NCBI GenBank assembly: GCA_900079695.1
Contig: LT599022.1
Coordinates: forward strand, 228,222-292,221
DNA: 64,000 nt
Direction of reading: 5' to 3'
Origin: an uncultured Alphaproteobacteria bacterium
GTDB taxonomy: Bacteria; Pseudomonadota; Alphaproteobacteria; Rhodospirillales; Rhodospirillaceae
Positions within the stretch are counted from its first letter, which is position 1. Each line of letters begins with the position of its first letter. The notes beneath the pieces were generated by a model. The model was not told the DNA's origin, ran no database searches, and saw nothing but the letters and a program-made list of their open reading frames with translations. Shown here in pieces: positions 7,411 through 15,621 of the stretch. Made by a program: the position numbers and the translations under genes.

Positions 7411-8391
7411 TTAGTTGAGCGAGACGACGTAACGGTCGATCGGCACCTGGCGGCCGATCAGGTTGAGCTTGTAGAGATAGTCGGCGAAGCGCACGTAGCG
7501 CACCCGGTCGAGCGCCTGGGGGCGCATCGCGAAGCGCGGCAGGGTGTCGCGCCAGGCGCGGCGGTTGAGTTCGGTGTCGAGGCCCTTTTCATGCCGGACG
7601 AAGGCGGCCCACGCCTCTTTCGGATGGTTGACGATGTAGAGGCTGGCGCGTTCGATCGCCTCGAAGAACCGGCGGATGCGCGGATCGGTGAGGCGCTGCT
7701 GGTGGGTGATGTAGATCAGCTCGTCGTAGGCGGGCACGCCGTGTTCCTCGGGGAAGAACGCAATTCCCGGGCGCTTCTCGAGGTCCATCTGGTTGAGTTC
7801 GAAGTTGCGGAACGCGCCGATCACCGCGTCCACCTGCTTGGCCAGCAGCGCGGGCGAAAGCGAGAAATTGACGTTGACCAGGGTCACGTCCTTGATCGTG
7901 AGTCCCGCGCTTTGCAGCATCGTTCCGAGAATCGCTTCCTCGAACCCCGAGATCGAATAGCCGACCTTGCGCCCCTTGAGATCGGCGATCGACTTGATCG
8001 GGCCGTTCCTGAGCGCCACCAGGGAGTTCAACGGCGTCGCCACGAGGGTGCCGATCCGCACGATCGGCAGGCCCGCCTCGGCGAGAAGGTGGAGTTGCGG
8101 CTGATAGCTTACCGCGAGGTCGACCTCCTTGGCGGCGACCAGCTTCGGCGGCGCGTTGGGGTCGGCGGGGGCGACCAGGGTGACGTCGAGCATCGCGTCC
8201 TTGAAGAAACCGGCCTCCTTCGCCACCACCAGCGGCGCGTGGTCGGGGTTGACGAACCAGTCGAGCGCCACCGAGAGCGCTTCCGGCGTCGCGGGTTTCT
8301 GCGTCAGCGCCGGCTGGGCGAATGCGGTCGGCGCCGTGGCGGCAAGCGAGGCTCCGGCAAGGAACAGGCGGCGCGAAATCGAAGAGCTCAT
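7411..8391 (-). CDS. thiY: ABC transporter substrate-binding protein for thiamine pyrimidine precursor (NMT1/THI5-like)
   Basis: A 326-residue periplasmic binding protein. The start at 8391 gives a clean twin-arginine signal (SISRRLFLAG, then a hydrophobic stretch ending AFA). The mature protein opens with VALDWFVNPDHAPLVVAKEAGFF, typical of NMT1/THI5-like proteins that bind hydroxymethylpyrimidine-type thiamine precursors. It is the last gene of a thiZ-thiX-thiY array controlled by a TPP riboswitch, which is the main support for the substrate. An alternative in-frame ATG lies at 8412. The exact ligand (HMP or its formylaminopyrimidine relative) is not decided by the sequence. Confidence 0.88.
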   Translation of the reverse strand: MSSSISRRLFLAGASLAATAPTAFAQPALTQKPATPEALSVALDWFVNPDHAPLVVAKEAGFFKDAMLDVTLVAPADPNAPPKLVAAKEVDLAVSYQPQLHLLAEAGLPIVRIGTLVATPLNSLVALRNGPIKSIADLKGRKVGYSISGFEEAILGTMLQSAGLTIKDVTLVNVNFSLSPALLAKQVDAVIGAFRNFELNQMDLEKRPGIAFFPEEHGVPAYDELIYITHQQRLTDPRIRRFFEAIERASLYIVNHPKEAWAAFVRHEKGLDTELNRRAWRDTLPRFAMRPQALDRVRYVRFADYLYKLNLIGRQVPIDRYVVSLN

Positions 8392-8398
8392 CGGTCGG

Positions 8399-9160
8399 TC
8401 AATCCCTGGCATGCGGTTGATCGTCAAGGGTATCGTGCACCCACGGCAGGGCCCGGCGCAAGCCCGCCGCAATTGCGGCGTGCAGAACGATCGCCATCGC
8501 GGCGAGGAGAAACAGCGCCGCGAACATCAGCGGCACCTGCAGGCGCGCGTTGGCGTGGAGCATCAGGAAGCCCAGCCCGGCGGAGGATCCCACCCATTCG
8601 CCGACCACCGCGCCGATCGGCGCGACCGCCGCGCCGATCTTGAGACCGGAGGCGAGGCCGGGGAGGGCGGCGGGCACGCGCAGGCAGCGCAGCACCGCGA
8701 GGGGGCGGGCGTTCATCGTCCGCGCGAGGTCGAGGAGATCGGGGTCGGTGCGGCGCAGGCCGTCGTAGAACCCGGCCGCGACGGGGAAGAAGATGATCAG
8801 CGCCGCCATCGCGATTTTCGAGGCCATGCCGTAGCCGAGCCACAGCACCAGCAGCGGCGCGATCGCGAACACCGGCAGCGCCTGGGTGGCGACGAACAGC
8901 GGCCACAGCCACAACGCCGCGGGCCGCCACAGCGCGAGGCTGAGCGCGGCGAGGCCGCCGAGGCCCGCGCCGATGCCGAGGCCGACGAGGATTTCGAGCA
9001 GCGTGATGGCGCCGTGTTCGACGAGCAGGTCGCGGTTTTCCCACAGCGCTTGGGCGACCCGCCAGGGCGGCGGCAGGATGAACTCCATCCGCCCGGCGAG
9101 CGCCCAGGCGAGAGTCCAGAGGCCGACGAGGATCAGGGCGGCGGCGAGGCGGCGGATCAT
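8399..9160 (-). CDS. thiX: ABC transporter permease, thiamine precursor uptake
   Basis: A 253-residue inner-membrane permease of the BPD-transport family with about six hydrophobic segments. The cytoplasmic coupling loop is visible as EWVGSSAGLGFLML, preceded by KIGAAVAPIGAVVG (the EAA-type region). Its ATG at 9160 overlaps the ATPase stop codon (ATGA), so translation is coupled. The binding-protein gene starts seven bases after its stop. With thiZ and thiY it forms a complete importer for a thiamine precursor. Confidence 0.9.
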   Translation of the reverse strand: MIRRLAAALILVGLWTLAWALAGRMEFILPPPWRVAQALWENRDLLVEHGAITLLEILVGLGIGAGLGGLAALSLALWRPAALWLWPLFVATQALPVFAIAPLLVLWLGYGMASKIAMAALIIFFPVAAGFYDGLRRTDPDLLDLARTMNARPLAVLRCLRVPAALPGLASGLKIGAAVAPIGAVVGEWVGSSAGLGFLMLHANARLQVPLMFAALFLLAAMAIVLHAAIAAGLRRALPWVHDTLDDQPHARD

Positions 9161-9912
9161 CGCGCCGCCTCCGGCGCGAGCGCCCGCAGAATCTCGGCGT
9201 GGGCGGCGAGCACCGCCGGGTCGTCGGCGGCGCGGGGCCAGGTGGCGAGGGCGGGCAGGGCGATCGGCCGCGCCGTCGCGGGCGTACCGTTCAGCACCAG
9301 CACCGCGTGGCCGAGGCGCAGCGCTTCGAGCGGATCGTGGGTGACGAAGATCACCGTGCGCCCGCCCAGCATCCGCGCCGCGAGGTTCTGGAGGCCGAGG
9401 CGGGTGAGCGGATCCACCGCCGAGAACGGCTCGTCCATCAGCACTACCGGCCGGTCCTCCATCAGCGTGCGGGCGAGCGCGACGCGCTGGCGTTGGCCGC
9501 CCGAGAGGGTGTCCGGCCGGTCGTCGGCGCGATCCGCGAGGCCGACCGCGGCGAGCAGGGCGCGAGCCTTCTCCCGCCCCGCCGTCTCGCCGCGCAGGCG
9601 CGCGCCGAGGCGGACGTTCTCGGCCACCGTCAGCCACGGCAACAGCAGGTCCTTCTGCGCCATCCAGGCGATGCAACCCGAAAGGCTTCCGCCGCGTTCA
9701 TCGCCGACGGATGTTCCATCGGCGGGAATCAACCCGGCGATCAGTCTGAGGAGGGTGGTCTTGCCGACGCCCGAGGGGCCGAGGATGCCGGTGAAGCGCC
9801 CCGCCTCGGCGGAGAAGTCGAGGCCGTCGAACACCGCGGCGCGGCCGAGCCGCACCCGCGCGCCGCACACGCGCACGGCCGGTGGAACCGGAAGATGAGC
9901 CGAATCTGGCAT
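9157..9912 (-). CDS. thiZ: ABC transporter ATP-binding protein, thiamine precursor uptake
   Basis: A 251-residue ATPase with all motifs intact: Walker A GPSGVGKTT, Q-loop MAQKD, signature LSGGQRQR, Walker B VVLMDEPFSAVD and switch THD. It is the first gene after the TPP riboswitch. The ribosome site is the AGGGAA that forms the conserved 3' end of the riboswitch, so translation should fall when thiamine pyrophosphate binds. Confidence 0.93.
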   Translation of the reverse strand: MPDSAHLPVPPAVRVCGARVRLGRAAVFDGLDFSAEAGRFTGILGPSGVGKTTLLRLIAGLIPADGTSVGDERGGSLSGCIAWMAQKDLLLPWLTVAENVRLGARLRGETAGREKARALLAAVGLADRADDRPDTLSGGQRQRVALARTLMEDRPVVLMDEPFSAVDPLTRLGLQNLAARMLGGRTVIFVTHDPLEALRLGHAVLVLNGTPATARPIALPALATWPRAADDPAVLAAHAEILRALAPEAAR

Positions 9913-9916
9913 CGGT

Positions 9917-10010
9917 ACACGTTCCCTACGCCGGTGCGAGCCGGATCAGGTTCTAGGGGTCGTTCCGGGCCGGGAACCTCTCAGCCGCTCCGTCGCGGCT
10001 CCCCCCGTGG
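9917..10010 (-). ncRNA. TPP riboswitch (thi box)
   Basis: Read on the minus strand, the element contains the invariant CUGAGA block, the segment ACCC-CUAGAACCUGAUCCGG, and the closing ACCGGCGUAGGGAA. These are hallmarks of the thiamine pyrophosphate aptamer. The outer CACG/CGTG pairing closes it. Only about eight bases separate the aptamer from the thiZ ATG and no terminator hairpin fits between them. Control is therefore probably by hiding the ribosome site, which is the final GUAGGGAA of the aptamer. Confidence 0.96.
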
Positions 10011-10090
10011 GCAGCGACGCTGGCGACGCGCCGCTGCTTCCTGTATGGTGCCGAGCCGGAAGCGGGTCAAGATCAAGCCGGAGACCGACG

Positions 10091-10555
10091 ATGCCGAGAC
10101 TGACGATTTTCGCCCTGTTCGCCCTGGTGCTGGCGAGCGTTTCCGCGCGCGCGGAGGCGCCGACCGCGGTGGTGATGCTGGAGCACGGCGCCGCCCCGGT
10201 CGCCACCTTCAAGGTCGAGGTCGCGACCTCGCCGGAGGAGCGCGCCCAGGGTTTGATGAACCGCGAGGTGCTCGATCCCGGCGCCGGCATGCTGTTCGAC
10301 TACGGCGAGCCGACGATGGCGAGGATGTGGATGAAGAACACCCGGATTCCGCTCGACATGCTGTTCGTCGACGAGGGCGGGATCATCCGCCACATCCACG
10401 CCGAGGCCAAGCCCAACGACGAAACCCCGATCGCCACGCCGGTGCCGGTGCGCTGGGTGCTCGAGATCCCCGGCGGCCGCGCCGCGCAGCTAAAGCTTCA
10501 GGAAGGCGACCGGATGAAGGTGACGACGCCGCCCGCCAAACCGACAATTCCTTGA
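10091..10555 (+). CDS. DUF192 family secreted protein
   Basis: A 154-residue protein with a Sec signal peptide (hydrophobic stretch ending VSARA at about residue 21) followed by one DUF192 domain. Conserved blocks seen are ATSPEERAQGLMNRE, GMLFDYG, MWMKNTRIPLDMLF and the C-terminal VLEIPGG. The family forms a small beta fold found in many bacteria and archaea; its biochemical role is not established. The ATG at 10091 has GGAGA seven bases upstream and gives the signal peptide. It is divergent from the thi operon. Confidence 0.88.
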   Translation: MPRLTIFALFALVLASVSARAEAPTAVVMLEHGAAPVATFKVEVATSPEERAQGLMNREVLDPGAGMLFDYGEPTMARMWMKNTRIPLDMLFVDEGGIIRHIHAEAKPNDETPIATPVPVRWVLEIPGGRAAQLKLQEGDRMKVTTPPAKPTIP

Positions 10556-10613
10556 AAACGGACGTTTTGAAACGTGTTGCCTTGGGAGCCGCATCCCCAT
10601 ATTTTCCATGCCA

Positions 10614-10690
10614 CGGGGTGTAGCTCAGCCTGGTAGAGCGTCGGCTTTGGGAGCCGAAAGTCGTAGGTTCGAATCCTATCACCCCGACCA
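10614..10690 (+). tRNA. tRNA-Pro(TGG)
   Basis: A 77-base cloverleaf with acceptor CGGGGTG/CACCCCG, an anticodon loop TTTGGGA reading TGG, the T-loop GGTTCGAATCC and an encoded CCA end. Confidence 0.97.
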
Positions 10691-10725
10691 CGCGCGGCAC
10701 GCGAAACACAGCCGAGGATGTTGCC

Positions 10726-11022
10726 ATGGCGAAGGCCCGGATCTTCAAACCCGCCCGGAACGCAATGCAGTCGGGGCGGGCCAACGTCGCCGGATGGGTG
10801 CTGGAGTTCGAGCCGTCGGAACGGCGCGAGGTCGACCCGCTGGTCGGCTGGGTCGGCTCCGGCGATACCCTGCAGCAGCTGAAGCTGCGTTTCGACACCC
10901 GGGAGGAGGCGATCGCCTACGCCGAGCGCGAGGGCATCGCCTACGTTATCGAGGAGCCGAAGCCGCGCCGCCTCGTTCCCAACAACTACGCCGACAATTT
11001 CGCCGCTTCCAAGTGGTCCTGA
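10726..11022 (+). CDS. Complex I accessory subunit NDUFS4 homologue (ETC C1 subunit)
   Basis: A 98-residue protein matching the alphaproteobacterial homologue of the 18-kDa NDUFS4 subunit of NADH:ubiquinone oxidoreductase. Typical features are the start MAKARIFKPARNAMQSG, the central WVGSGDTLQQLKLRF, and the ending PNNYADNFAASKWS. It is expected to bind the peripheral arm of complex I on the cytoplasmic side. The gene stands apart from any nuo operon, between tRNA-Pro and tRNA-Arg, as is usual for this subunit. Presence of the subunit points to Alphaproteobacteria. Confidence 0.95.
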   Translation: MAKARIFKPARNAMQSGRANVAGWVLEFEPSERREVDPLVGWVGSGDTLQQLKLRFDTREEAIAYAEREGIAYVIEEPKPRRLVPNNYADNFAASKWS

Positions 11023-11041
11023 GATCTCGGGTTTCTCCGGG

Positions 11042-11118
11042 GCGCCCTTAGCTCAGTTGGATAGAGCATTCGCCTTCTAAGCGAACGGTCACAGGTTCGA
11101 ATCCTGTAGGGCGCGCCA
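11042..11118 (+). tRNA. tRNA-Arg(TCT)
   Basis: A 77-base cloverleaf with acceptor GCGCCCT/AGGGCGC, an anticodon loop CTTCTAA reading TCT, the T-loop GGTTCGAATCC and an encoded CCA end. Its 3' end borders a recombinase remnant, so it is the probable integration site of the accessory region that follows. Confidence 0.97.
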
Positions 11119-11355
11119 TTTCAGAACAGAACTATAAACGCCGAACGCCGCCGTTTCTACGCTAGGAGCGGCGACCAGCGTTCGAAGCAATTCCGACTTC
11201 GATCCCATGATGCGAACCTCGTCGTCTGCGACCTCGACACGCTGCGCCAGCGCGCGTAGGTGGTCGCGGCGGTAGCCACCATCGTCGAGCCGTATGCGTT
11301 CACGGGCCTTGCGGGCGAATCCCTTGAGCATGTCGGGGCTGCCGGTCCGCTTTCC
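11089..11355 (-). pseudogene. Remnant of a site-specific (serine) recombinase, C-terminus only
   Basis: About 80 residues are recognisable as the tail of large resolvase-type recombinases: GYRRDHLRALAQRVEV followed by EVRIMGSKSELLRTL and KWRALQDSNL. The frame is closed by a stop just upstream (about 11356), so the catalytic domain is missing. The last residues are read from the reverse complement of the tRNA-Arg 3' end, as expected when such an element integrates in a tRNA gene. This is the scar of the mobile element that brought the neighbouring island. Confidence 0.75.
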
Positions 11356-11430
11356 TCAACCGCAGCCATTCACTCTTGTCTCAATTTAGATGGTGCGGGG
11401 GGGACGAACTCCGCCGCATCGGAGAACACC

Positions 11431-11772
11431 TTATGCGGCCTGGCCAAGCTGTGCGAGATGGCCCATGAAGTCGGTGCCTTCGCCGCCGGCGTTGATCGTG
11501 TCGAAATAGTCGTGCCAAACCGATTGTGCGATCCCCGACACCAGCGCTTCCAGCGCCGCATCATCCGGGCAGCGCCATACGGCGAAGTAGCTGTGCTTCG
11601 ACGCATGGAGCTTGGATTGATCGACCTTTCCGAGCGCCAGCGCCTCGACGCCGAGTGCCGACAGGGCCGGCATGGCCGAGCCGATCCCGGCGAAGAATTG
11701 CTGACGCTGATCGTCCGTGAGGTCCAGCCACGCCTGTTTCGGAGTGTAGAGTTCAGCAAGATAATGGGCCAT
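11431..11772 (-). CDS. DUF6616-like small protein
   Basis: A 113-residue protein with the start MAHYLAELYTPK and the blocks GMPALSALGVEAL-like and HDYFDTINAGGEGTDFMGHL. It resembles a family of ferredoxin-like-fold small proteins of unknown function that I know as DUF6616. It is the last gene of a marR-alkD operon, 20 bases after the alkD-like stop, so it probably shares the stress response of that unit. It has no membrane segment and no cysteine pair. Confidence 0.7.
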   Translation of the reverse strand: MAHYLAELYTPKQAWLDLTDDQRQQFFAGIGSAMPALSALGVEALALGKVDQSKLHASKHSYFAVWRCPDDAALEALVSGIAQSVWHDYFDTINAGGEGTDFMGHLAQLGQAA

Positions 11773-11792
11773 GTCTTCGCCTTCCGATGATG

Positions 11793-12569
11793 TCAGGTTT
11801 TGGTGTTGATCGACCTGAGCGCGCGCTTGCAGATGCGGGCGGTTTCAGGAGTGGAGCTTTCGGCCGACCAGCGGACGCATAGGTCCTGCACCCAATCGGG
11901 GCGATCCTTGCTGGCGTCGTTCAGCCAGTTGGCAATAGAATCCTGCACATAGACGGCCGGATCGGCGCGCAGAGGTTCGAGGACGGGAAGCGCGATTTCG
12001 GGGTGCTTTTTCAGCGCCGCGATGTGGGCACACCAGACGCCGCGTGGACGGATCGCTTCGCACGCAAAGCGGCGAATGCGTTCGGACGGGTCCACCGTCC
12101 ACTTGGAAAGCAACGTGATTGCTCTATCGAGATCGGCGACGAGGTGCGGTCGGACCGCCATCCACGACCATTCGCGCACACCGAAATGCGGATCGTCGGC
12201 ATAGGGGCGGATCGCATGGAGGCGCGCAGAAAGGTCCAAGTCCACGGTATTGCCGATCATGAAGCTGGCCCAGCCACGCGCCGTATCCGACGGGTGACGA
12301 GCAAGGTATTCGAGCGTCGATAGCCCAAGCCGGTTTTCGATCACCCGCGCAGTAATCGACATGCGCTTCAAAATGCCTGTCGATGCGTTATTCCTGATCT
12401 CGGCCAGCGCATCGTCTCCGATCTCCGGCAGAATGTTTCTCATGAGTGCTGCGAAATCGACCGCAAGGCATTCCGTCAAAGTCGCAGCCTCAACGCCGGC
12501 ATTGAGTTCGGCGAGACGTTCGGGCGGAATATCTTTGACGCCGCGCCCTTTGACCTTGCCTGCGCTCAT
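11793..12569 (-). CDS. DNA alkylation repair protein, AlkD-like HEAT-repeat fold
   Basis: A 258-residue all-helical protein resembling AlkC/AlkD-type DNA glycosylases, which remove alkylated bases. Repeated helical pairs with a shared pattern can be seen, for example the segments around FGVREWSWMAVRPHL, ERIRRFACEAIRPRGVW and VYVQDSIANWLNDASKD. The start ATG overlaps the marR stop (ATGA), so the two are translationally coupled. Base composition is less GC-biased than in the core genome, in line with the island location. Confidence 0.85.
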   Translation of the reverse strand: MSAGKVKGRGVKDIPPERLAELNAGVEAATLTECLAVDFAALMRNILPEIGDDALAEIRNNASTGILKRMSITARVIENRLGLSTLEYLARHPSDTARGWASFMIGNTVDLDLSARLHAIRPYADDPHFGVREWSWMAVRPHLVADLDRAITLLSKWTVDPSERIRRFACEAIRPRGVWCAHIAALKKHPEIALPVLEPLRADPAVYVQDSIANWLNDASKDRPDWVQDLCVRWSAESSTPETARICKRALRSINTKT

Positions 12570-13084
12570 GGATGCACCTCCGGCCTTTTTTCCGCGCCAG
12601 CAGCGAGATTTCGCCAGACGCGTTGCAGGAGCCCGCTAAAGACGTTGCGTTCCTCGGCGGTGAAGCCTGCGAAGAGCGCGGCGATCCATGTCGCATGTTC
12701 ATTGAACAGGTCATGGGCCGTCTTCCGTCCAAGGTCGGTAAGCCTGACCGCGATCTTGCGGCGATCCTCAAGACCGAAGTGGCGAGCTATGAAGCCATCG
12801 CGCTCAAGCCCGTCGACAAGGCCGGTGATCGTCGCCCGAGTGACGCCCGCACGTTCCGCCAGATCATGCGGGGACAAGCCGTCCGCATGGCCATGCAGGA
12901 GAAACAGAAGGACGAACTTGCCTTCCGACAGACGGTAAGGAGCCAATCGTGCCGCACAGTCCCTGTCGATTGCTCCGGCCAGAGCCAGCATCTCGAAGCA
13001 ACCACGCAGATTGTCGACCGACGCGATGCCACGCCGCTCGGCTTCCTCTAGCAAGGCAAGGTGTTTCCGCTCTAGCATTTTCAT
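12566..13084 (-). CDS. MarR-family transcriptional regulator
   Basis: A 172-residue winged-helix repressor. The recognition region AERAGVTRATITGLVDGLERDG and the wing DRRKIAVRLTDLGR are typical of MarR. The N-terminal helix with CFEMLALAGAIDRDCAARL would form the dimer. It heads the marR-alkD-DUF6616 operon and probably represses it. The start is uncertain: ATG at 13084 (used here) or at 13078; neither has a strong ribosome site. Confidence 0.9.
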   Translation of the reverse strand: MKMLERKHLALLEEAERRGIASVDNLRGCFEMLALAGAIDRDCAARLAPYRLSEGKFVLLFLLHGHADGLSPHDLAERAGVTRATITGLVDGLERDGFIARHFGLEDRRKIAVRLTDLGRKTAHDLFNEHATWIAALFAGFTAEERNVFSGLLQRVWRNLAAGAEKRPEVHP

Positions 13085-13098
13085 TTGGCGGCATATAG

Positions 13099-13110
13099 TA
13101 AGGCACCTTA
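13099..13110. promoter_or_regulatory. Candidate MarR operator
   Basis: TAAGG-CA-CCTTA is an inverted repeat 14 bases before the marR start, in an AT-rich stretch likely to contain the promoter. Its position suits autorepression by the MarR protein. Confidence 0.45.
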
Positions 13111-13287
13111 TTAAAATCAATGGCCGTGGTGGAGCCTACAGCTATGGTCCACGCTGCCTACCCAACTGCCACGACACCGATCCGCCTTGGACACGCCGCC
13201 GACCTCTCAGCCGAGCGGGGGGTCGATGATCGGCCGCCACGCGACCATCGCGACCCATGCCTTCTACTCGACCACGGGAATTTGCCG

Positions 13288-13527
13288 CTATGAGGATCGC
13301 GTCATCTCGTCTGCGAGATCGAGCAGGTTTCTCAGGGCAGCGCTTTGGTTGAAGGGCGACCACACGGCTGAGAACACGACAGGTTCTGGCTCGTCGGCAA
13401 CCGGCAGGAAGCGCACGCCTTCAACGGGTGACAGGCTCGATGCAGCGCCGAGCAACGCAACACCGAAGCCTTGTCCGACCATGGACAGGAGCGACGCGCG
13501 TTCGACCCCGACCCGCAGGATCGAAGG
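13288..13527 (-). pseudogene. LysR-type regulator remnant, C-terminal effector-domain tail
   Basis: The last 79 codons of this frame match the end of a LysR substrate-binding domain: SLLSMVGQGFGVALLG, then PEPVVFSAVWSP, then ALRNLLDLAD. The frame continues upstream, but that part has no helix-turn-helix and no LysR likeness. The DNA-binding domain and most of the sensor domain are therefore missing. This is a decayed fragment inside the accessory island. Confidence 0.65.
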
Positions 13528-14141
13528 TGTCGGCCACCGGCCCGATACGCAGGCAGGGTTGTCTTCTGCCTCGTCGAGTGAATCCCTGTTGCTTGCCACA
13601 CATGAGCTCTGGTCTTCGCTCACGCGCAAAGAACGAACGCAATCATAGTCCTCGCGACCGATGTGATTTACGGATATCGAAGATGCCTCGCCAAGGTGAG
13701 GCGGCACTTCCTGTTTCATGATAGAGTTTTCCTGCGAGGGCGCAGAGGATCGCGCCACCATCTCGGCATCTGGATTGAGTGGATCGGCGTGTCCAATGAT
13801 GCGCTTCACTGCGCAGGTGTTGGCTACGCGATTCCGGCGATGCTCGCCCCGGCAGGACTTAATGCTGTGGATGAAATCCGAAACCGGCGAGCGCGAATAC
13901 GTCAAGAATGTTAAGCATCGCGCGCCTCCCTGGTAATGGCCGGGTTCGGCATCGCTATACATCGGTTGTTTATTTATGCAACCGCAAACAGCAAGGACGT
14001 GCTGCGAAGAACGAACACGCAGACAATGCTCACTACGACGCAGAGGATTTGCGCAGCTCCTCCGCACGATAAATTGCTTTCAAATCAAACCAATCAGCTG
14101 TCGGTTCTCGACTGGCGAGACCATGAGGGGATGGGAGTGAG
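13528..14141. other. Degenerate stretch without a supportable gene
   Basis: About 600 bases between the LysR remnant and the methyltransferase gene. Open frames exist on both strands but none has a ribosome site, a recognisable domain or a plausible composition. It most likely holds decayed coding sequence, and the methyltransferase promoter at its right end. Confidence 0.5.
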
Positions 14142-14921
14142 ATGATAAATCGATACGGGAAACTCGCCTCTTGGGTCTATGACCTCGACAAGCCAATAGG
14201 CCGCTCATTCGGGGATCAGGAGTACTATCGGCAGCGCCTTGAACAGTGCCGTCGTGGCCCCGTTCTGGAACCAGCCGTCGGCAATGGCCGCCTTCTCGTG
14301 CCCCTTATCGAAGCCGGGTTCCCCGTCGAGGGCTTTGATGCATCTGCCGAGATGCTCGAATATTGCCAAGATGAGTGCCGGAAGCGAAAGCTCGCCGTCA
14401 GCCTGACGCAGCAGACATTCGAGACATTCGCCTATGACAAGCGCTTTGCCGCTGTCATCATCCCGGCAGGGTCGTTTCAGTTGATCACCAACGCACTCTC
14501 CGCAGGCGCGGTGTTGAAGCGCTTGTATGAACATTTGCTTCCCGATGGGAAGTTGATCCTTGACCTTGATCCAATCGGGAATTTCTTGGGTCCCTCGGGT
14601 TCTGTCCGTTCGTGGACCACCGACGACGGCAGTCTGCTCACGCTGACCGACCAACGGGTGGAAACCGACTATGTCGCGCAAACAACATTGTCCCACCTTC
14701 GCTATGAGCACTGGCAAGGCGGAAACCTGATGGCGACCGAACTCGACCTGTTCAAACTGCGGTGGTGGGGCGTCAATGAATTCGGGCTCGCCCTGAATGC
14801 TGCCGGGTTTGCGGACGTGGTCGTGTCAGGCAACTACGAGCATGGACGAGCGCCGCAGAAAGATGACGACATCATCAGCTTTGAAGCGCACCGGCCTGCG
14901 GACGGGTCAGAGACCGAATAG
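14142..14921 (+). CDS. Class I SAM-dependent methyltransferase
   Basis: A 259-residue methyltransferase of the small-molecule type. The SAM-binding motif I is visible as VLEPAVGNGRLLVPL, motif II as VEGFDASAEML, and the strand-4 region as FAAVIIPAGSFQLI. The family fold and SAM donor are clear; the acceptor is unknown. GGGAG lies five bases before the ATG. Its last 88 bases overlap, on the opposite strand, the end of the GNAT gene. Confidence 0.88.
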   Translation: MINRYGKLASWVYDLDKPIGRSFGDQEYYRQRLEQCRRGPVLEPAVGNGRLLVPLIEAGFPVEGFDASAEMLEYCQDECRKRKLAVSLTQQTFETFAYDKRFAAVIIPAGSFQLITNALSAGAVLKRLYEHLLPDGKLILDLDPIGNFLGPSGSVRSWTTDDGSLLTLTDQRVETDYVAQTTLSHLRYEHWQGGNLMATELDLFKLRWWGVNEFGLALNAAGFADVVVSGNYEHGRAPQKDDDIISFEAHRPADGSETE

Positions 14922-15346
14922 CGTCCCAATTCGATATAGCCCAGCCTTTTGTAGAAGCTCTGGCTCTGCTCATTGAAGGTGTCCGTTTCCAACCGTGCCT
15001 GCCGGACCTGCTTTGCAGCCATGTCCCGCTCCGCCCGTTGCACGAGCTTGCGTCCTATGCCCTTTCGTTGAAATCCGGAACGGACATGCAGAGCGTCAAC
15101 AAAATCGTCGACGCAATGGATCTGGCCTGCAATTTCACCGTTGATCTGGGCGACTAGCATGTCTGCCCCGCAGCGCTCCACGAAACGCCCGCCGATGTCC
15201 GTCTCGATATATCGCCGGGCAGAGGCTTCCGTGATCTGCGGCCGCCACGTGCTTTCGAACGTGTCACGCAGGAGGGCTCTCATAGCCGAGAAGTCTTCCA
15301 GACGCGCCGGACGAACTAGAACGTCGTCAGTCAATGTGTCTTGCAC
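14834..15346 (-). CDS. GNAT-family N-acetyltransferase
   Basis: A 170-residue acetyl-CoA-dependent transferase. The acetyl-CoA-binding motif is seen as VRSGFQRKGIGRKLVQRAE (the R-x-x-G-x-G/A loop), followed by LETDTFNEQSQSFYKRLGY. The start is the GTG at 15346; no good ribosome site is seen. The last 30 residues, after LGYIELGRY, are Ser/Cys-rich and are read through the opposite strand of the methyltransferase 3' end. The native C-terminus may therefore have been replaced. Substrate unknown. Confidence 0.82.
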   Translation of the reverse strand: MQDTLTDDVLVRPARLEDFSAMRALLRDTFESTWRPQITEASARRYIETDIGGRFVERCGADMLVAQINGEIAGQIHCVDDFVDALHVRSGFQRKGIGRKLVQRAERDMAAKQVRQARLETDTFNEQSQSFYKRLGYIELGRYSVSDPSAGRCASKLMMSSSFCGARPCS

Positions 15347-15621
15347 CTGAGATCTGGGTGACCACGTTCTCTAGATACTCCTTATACTCCGGCTAACGCT
15401 CAATACCGATCGTCCTCTATCATACGCTCAGAATCACCCAAAGCAGACTGTATGTTGCAGGCCTCGTTTCTCGCAAAAAGGAGGCCTTAGAGGGCTATGG
15501 AGTAGACGTAGTTCTCATCTTCACCCGGCGCGGCGCGCCAACCCTCGTGGCCATGCGGCACCATCCGACGCATCGTCCGGTCTATCGACGGGAAAGCAAC
15601 GAGCGGGGAAAGGTGGAGTTG
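15347..15621. other. Right edge of the accessory island, no clear gene
   Basis: Composition changes here from moderate to high GC. AGGCCTC (15459-15465) and GAGGCCT (15481-15487) pair around a 15-base loop. A short minus-strand frame (15487-15573, 28 codons) ends in GEDENYVYSIAL but has no ribosome site and may be a gene fragment. No copy of the tRNA-Arg 3' end was found that would mark the far attachment site. Confidence 0.45.

Noticed and set aside
13142-13363. Short open frames on both strands between marR and the LysR remnant
   Set aside because: No ribosome site, no recognisable domain, and partial overlap with the LysR remnant in another frame.
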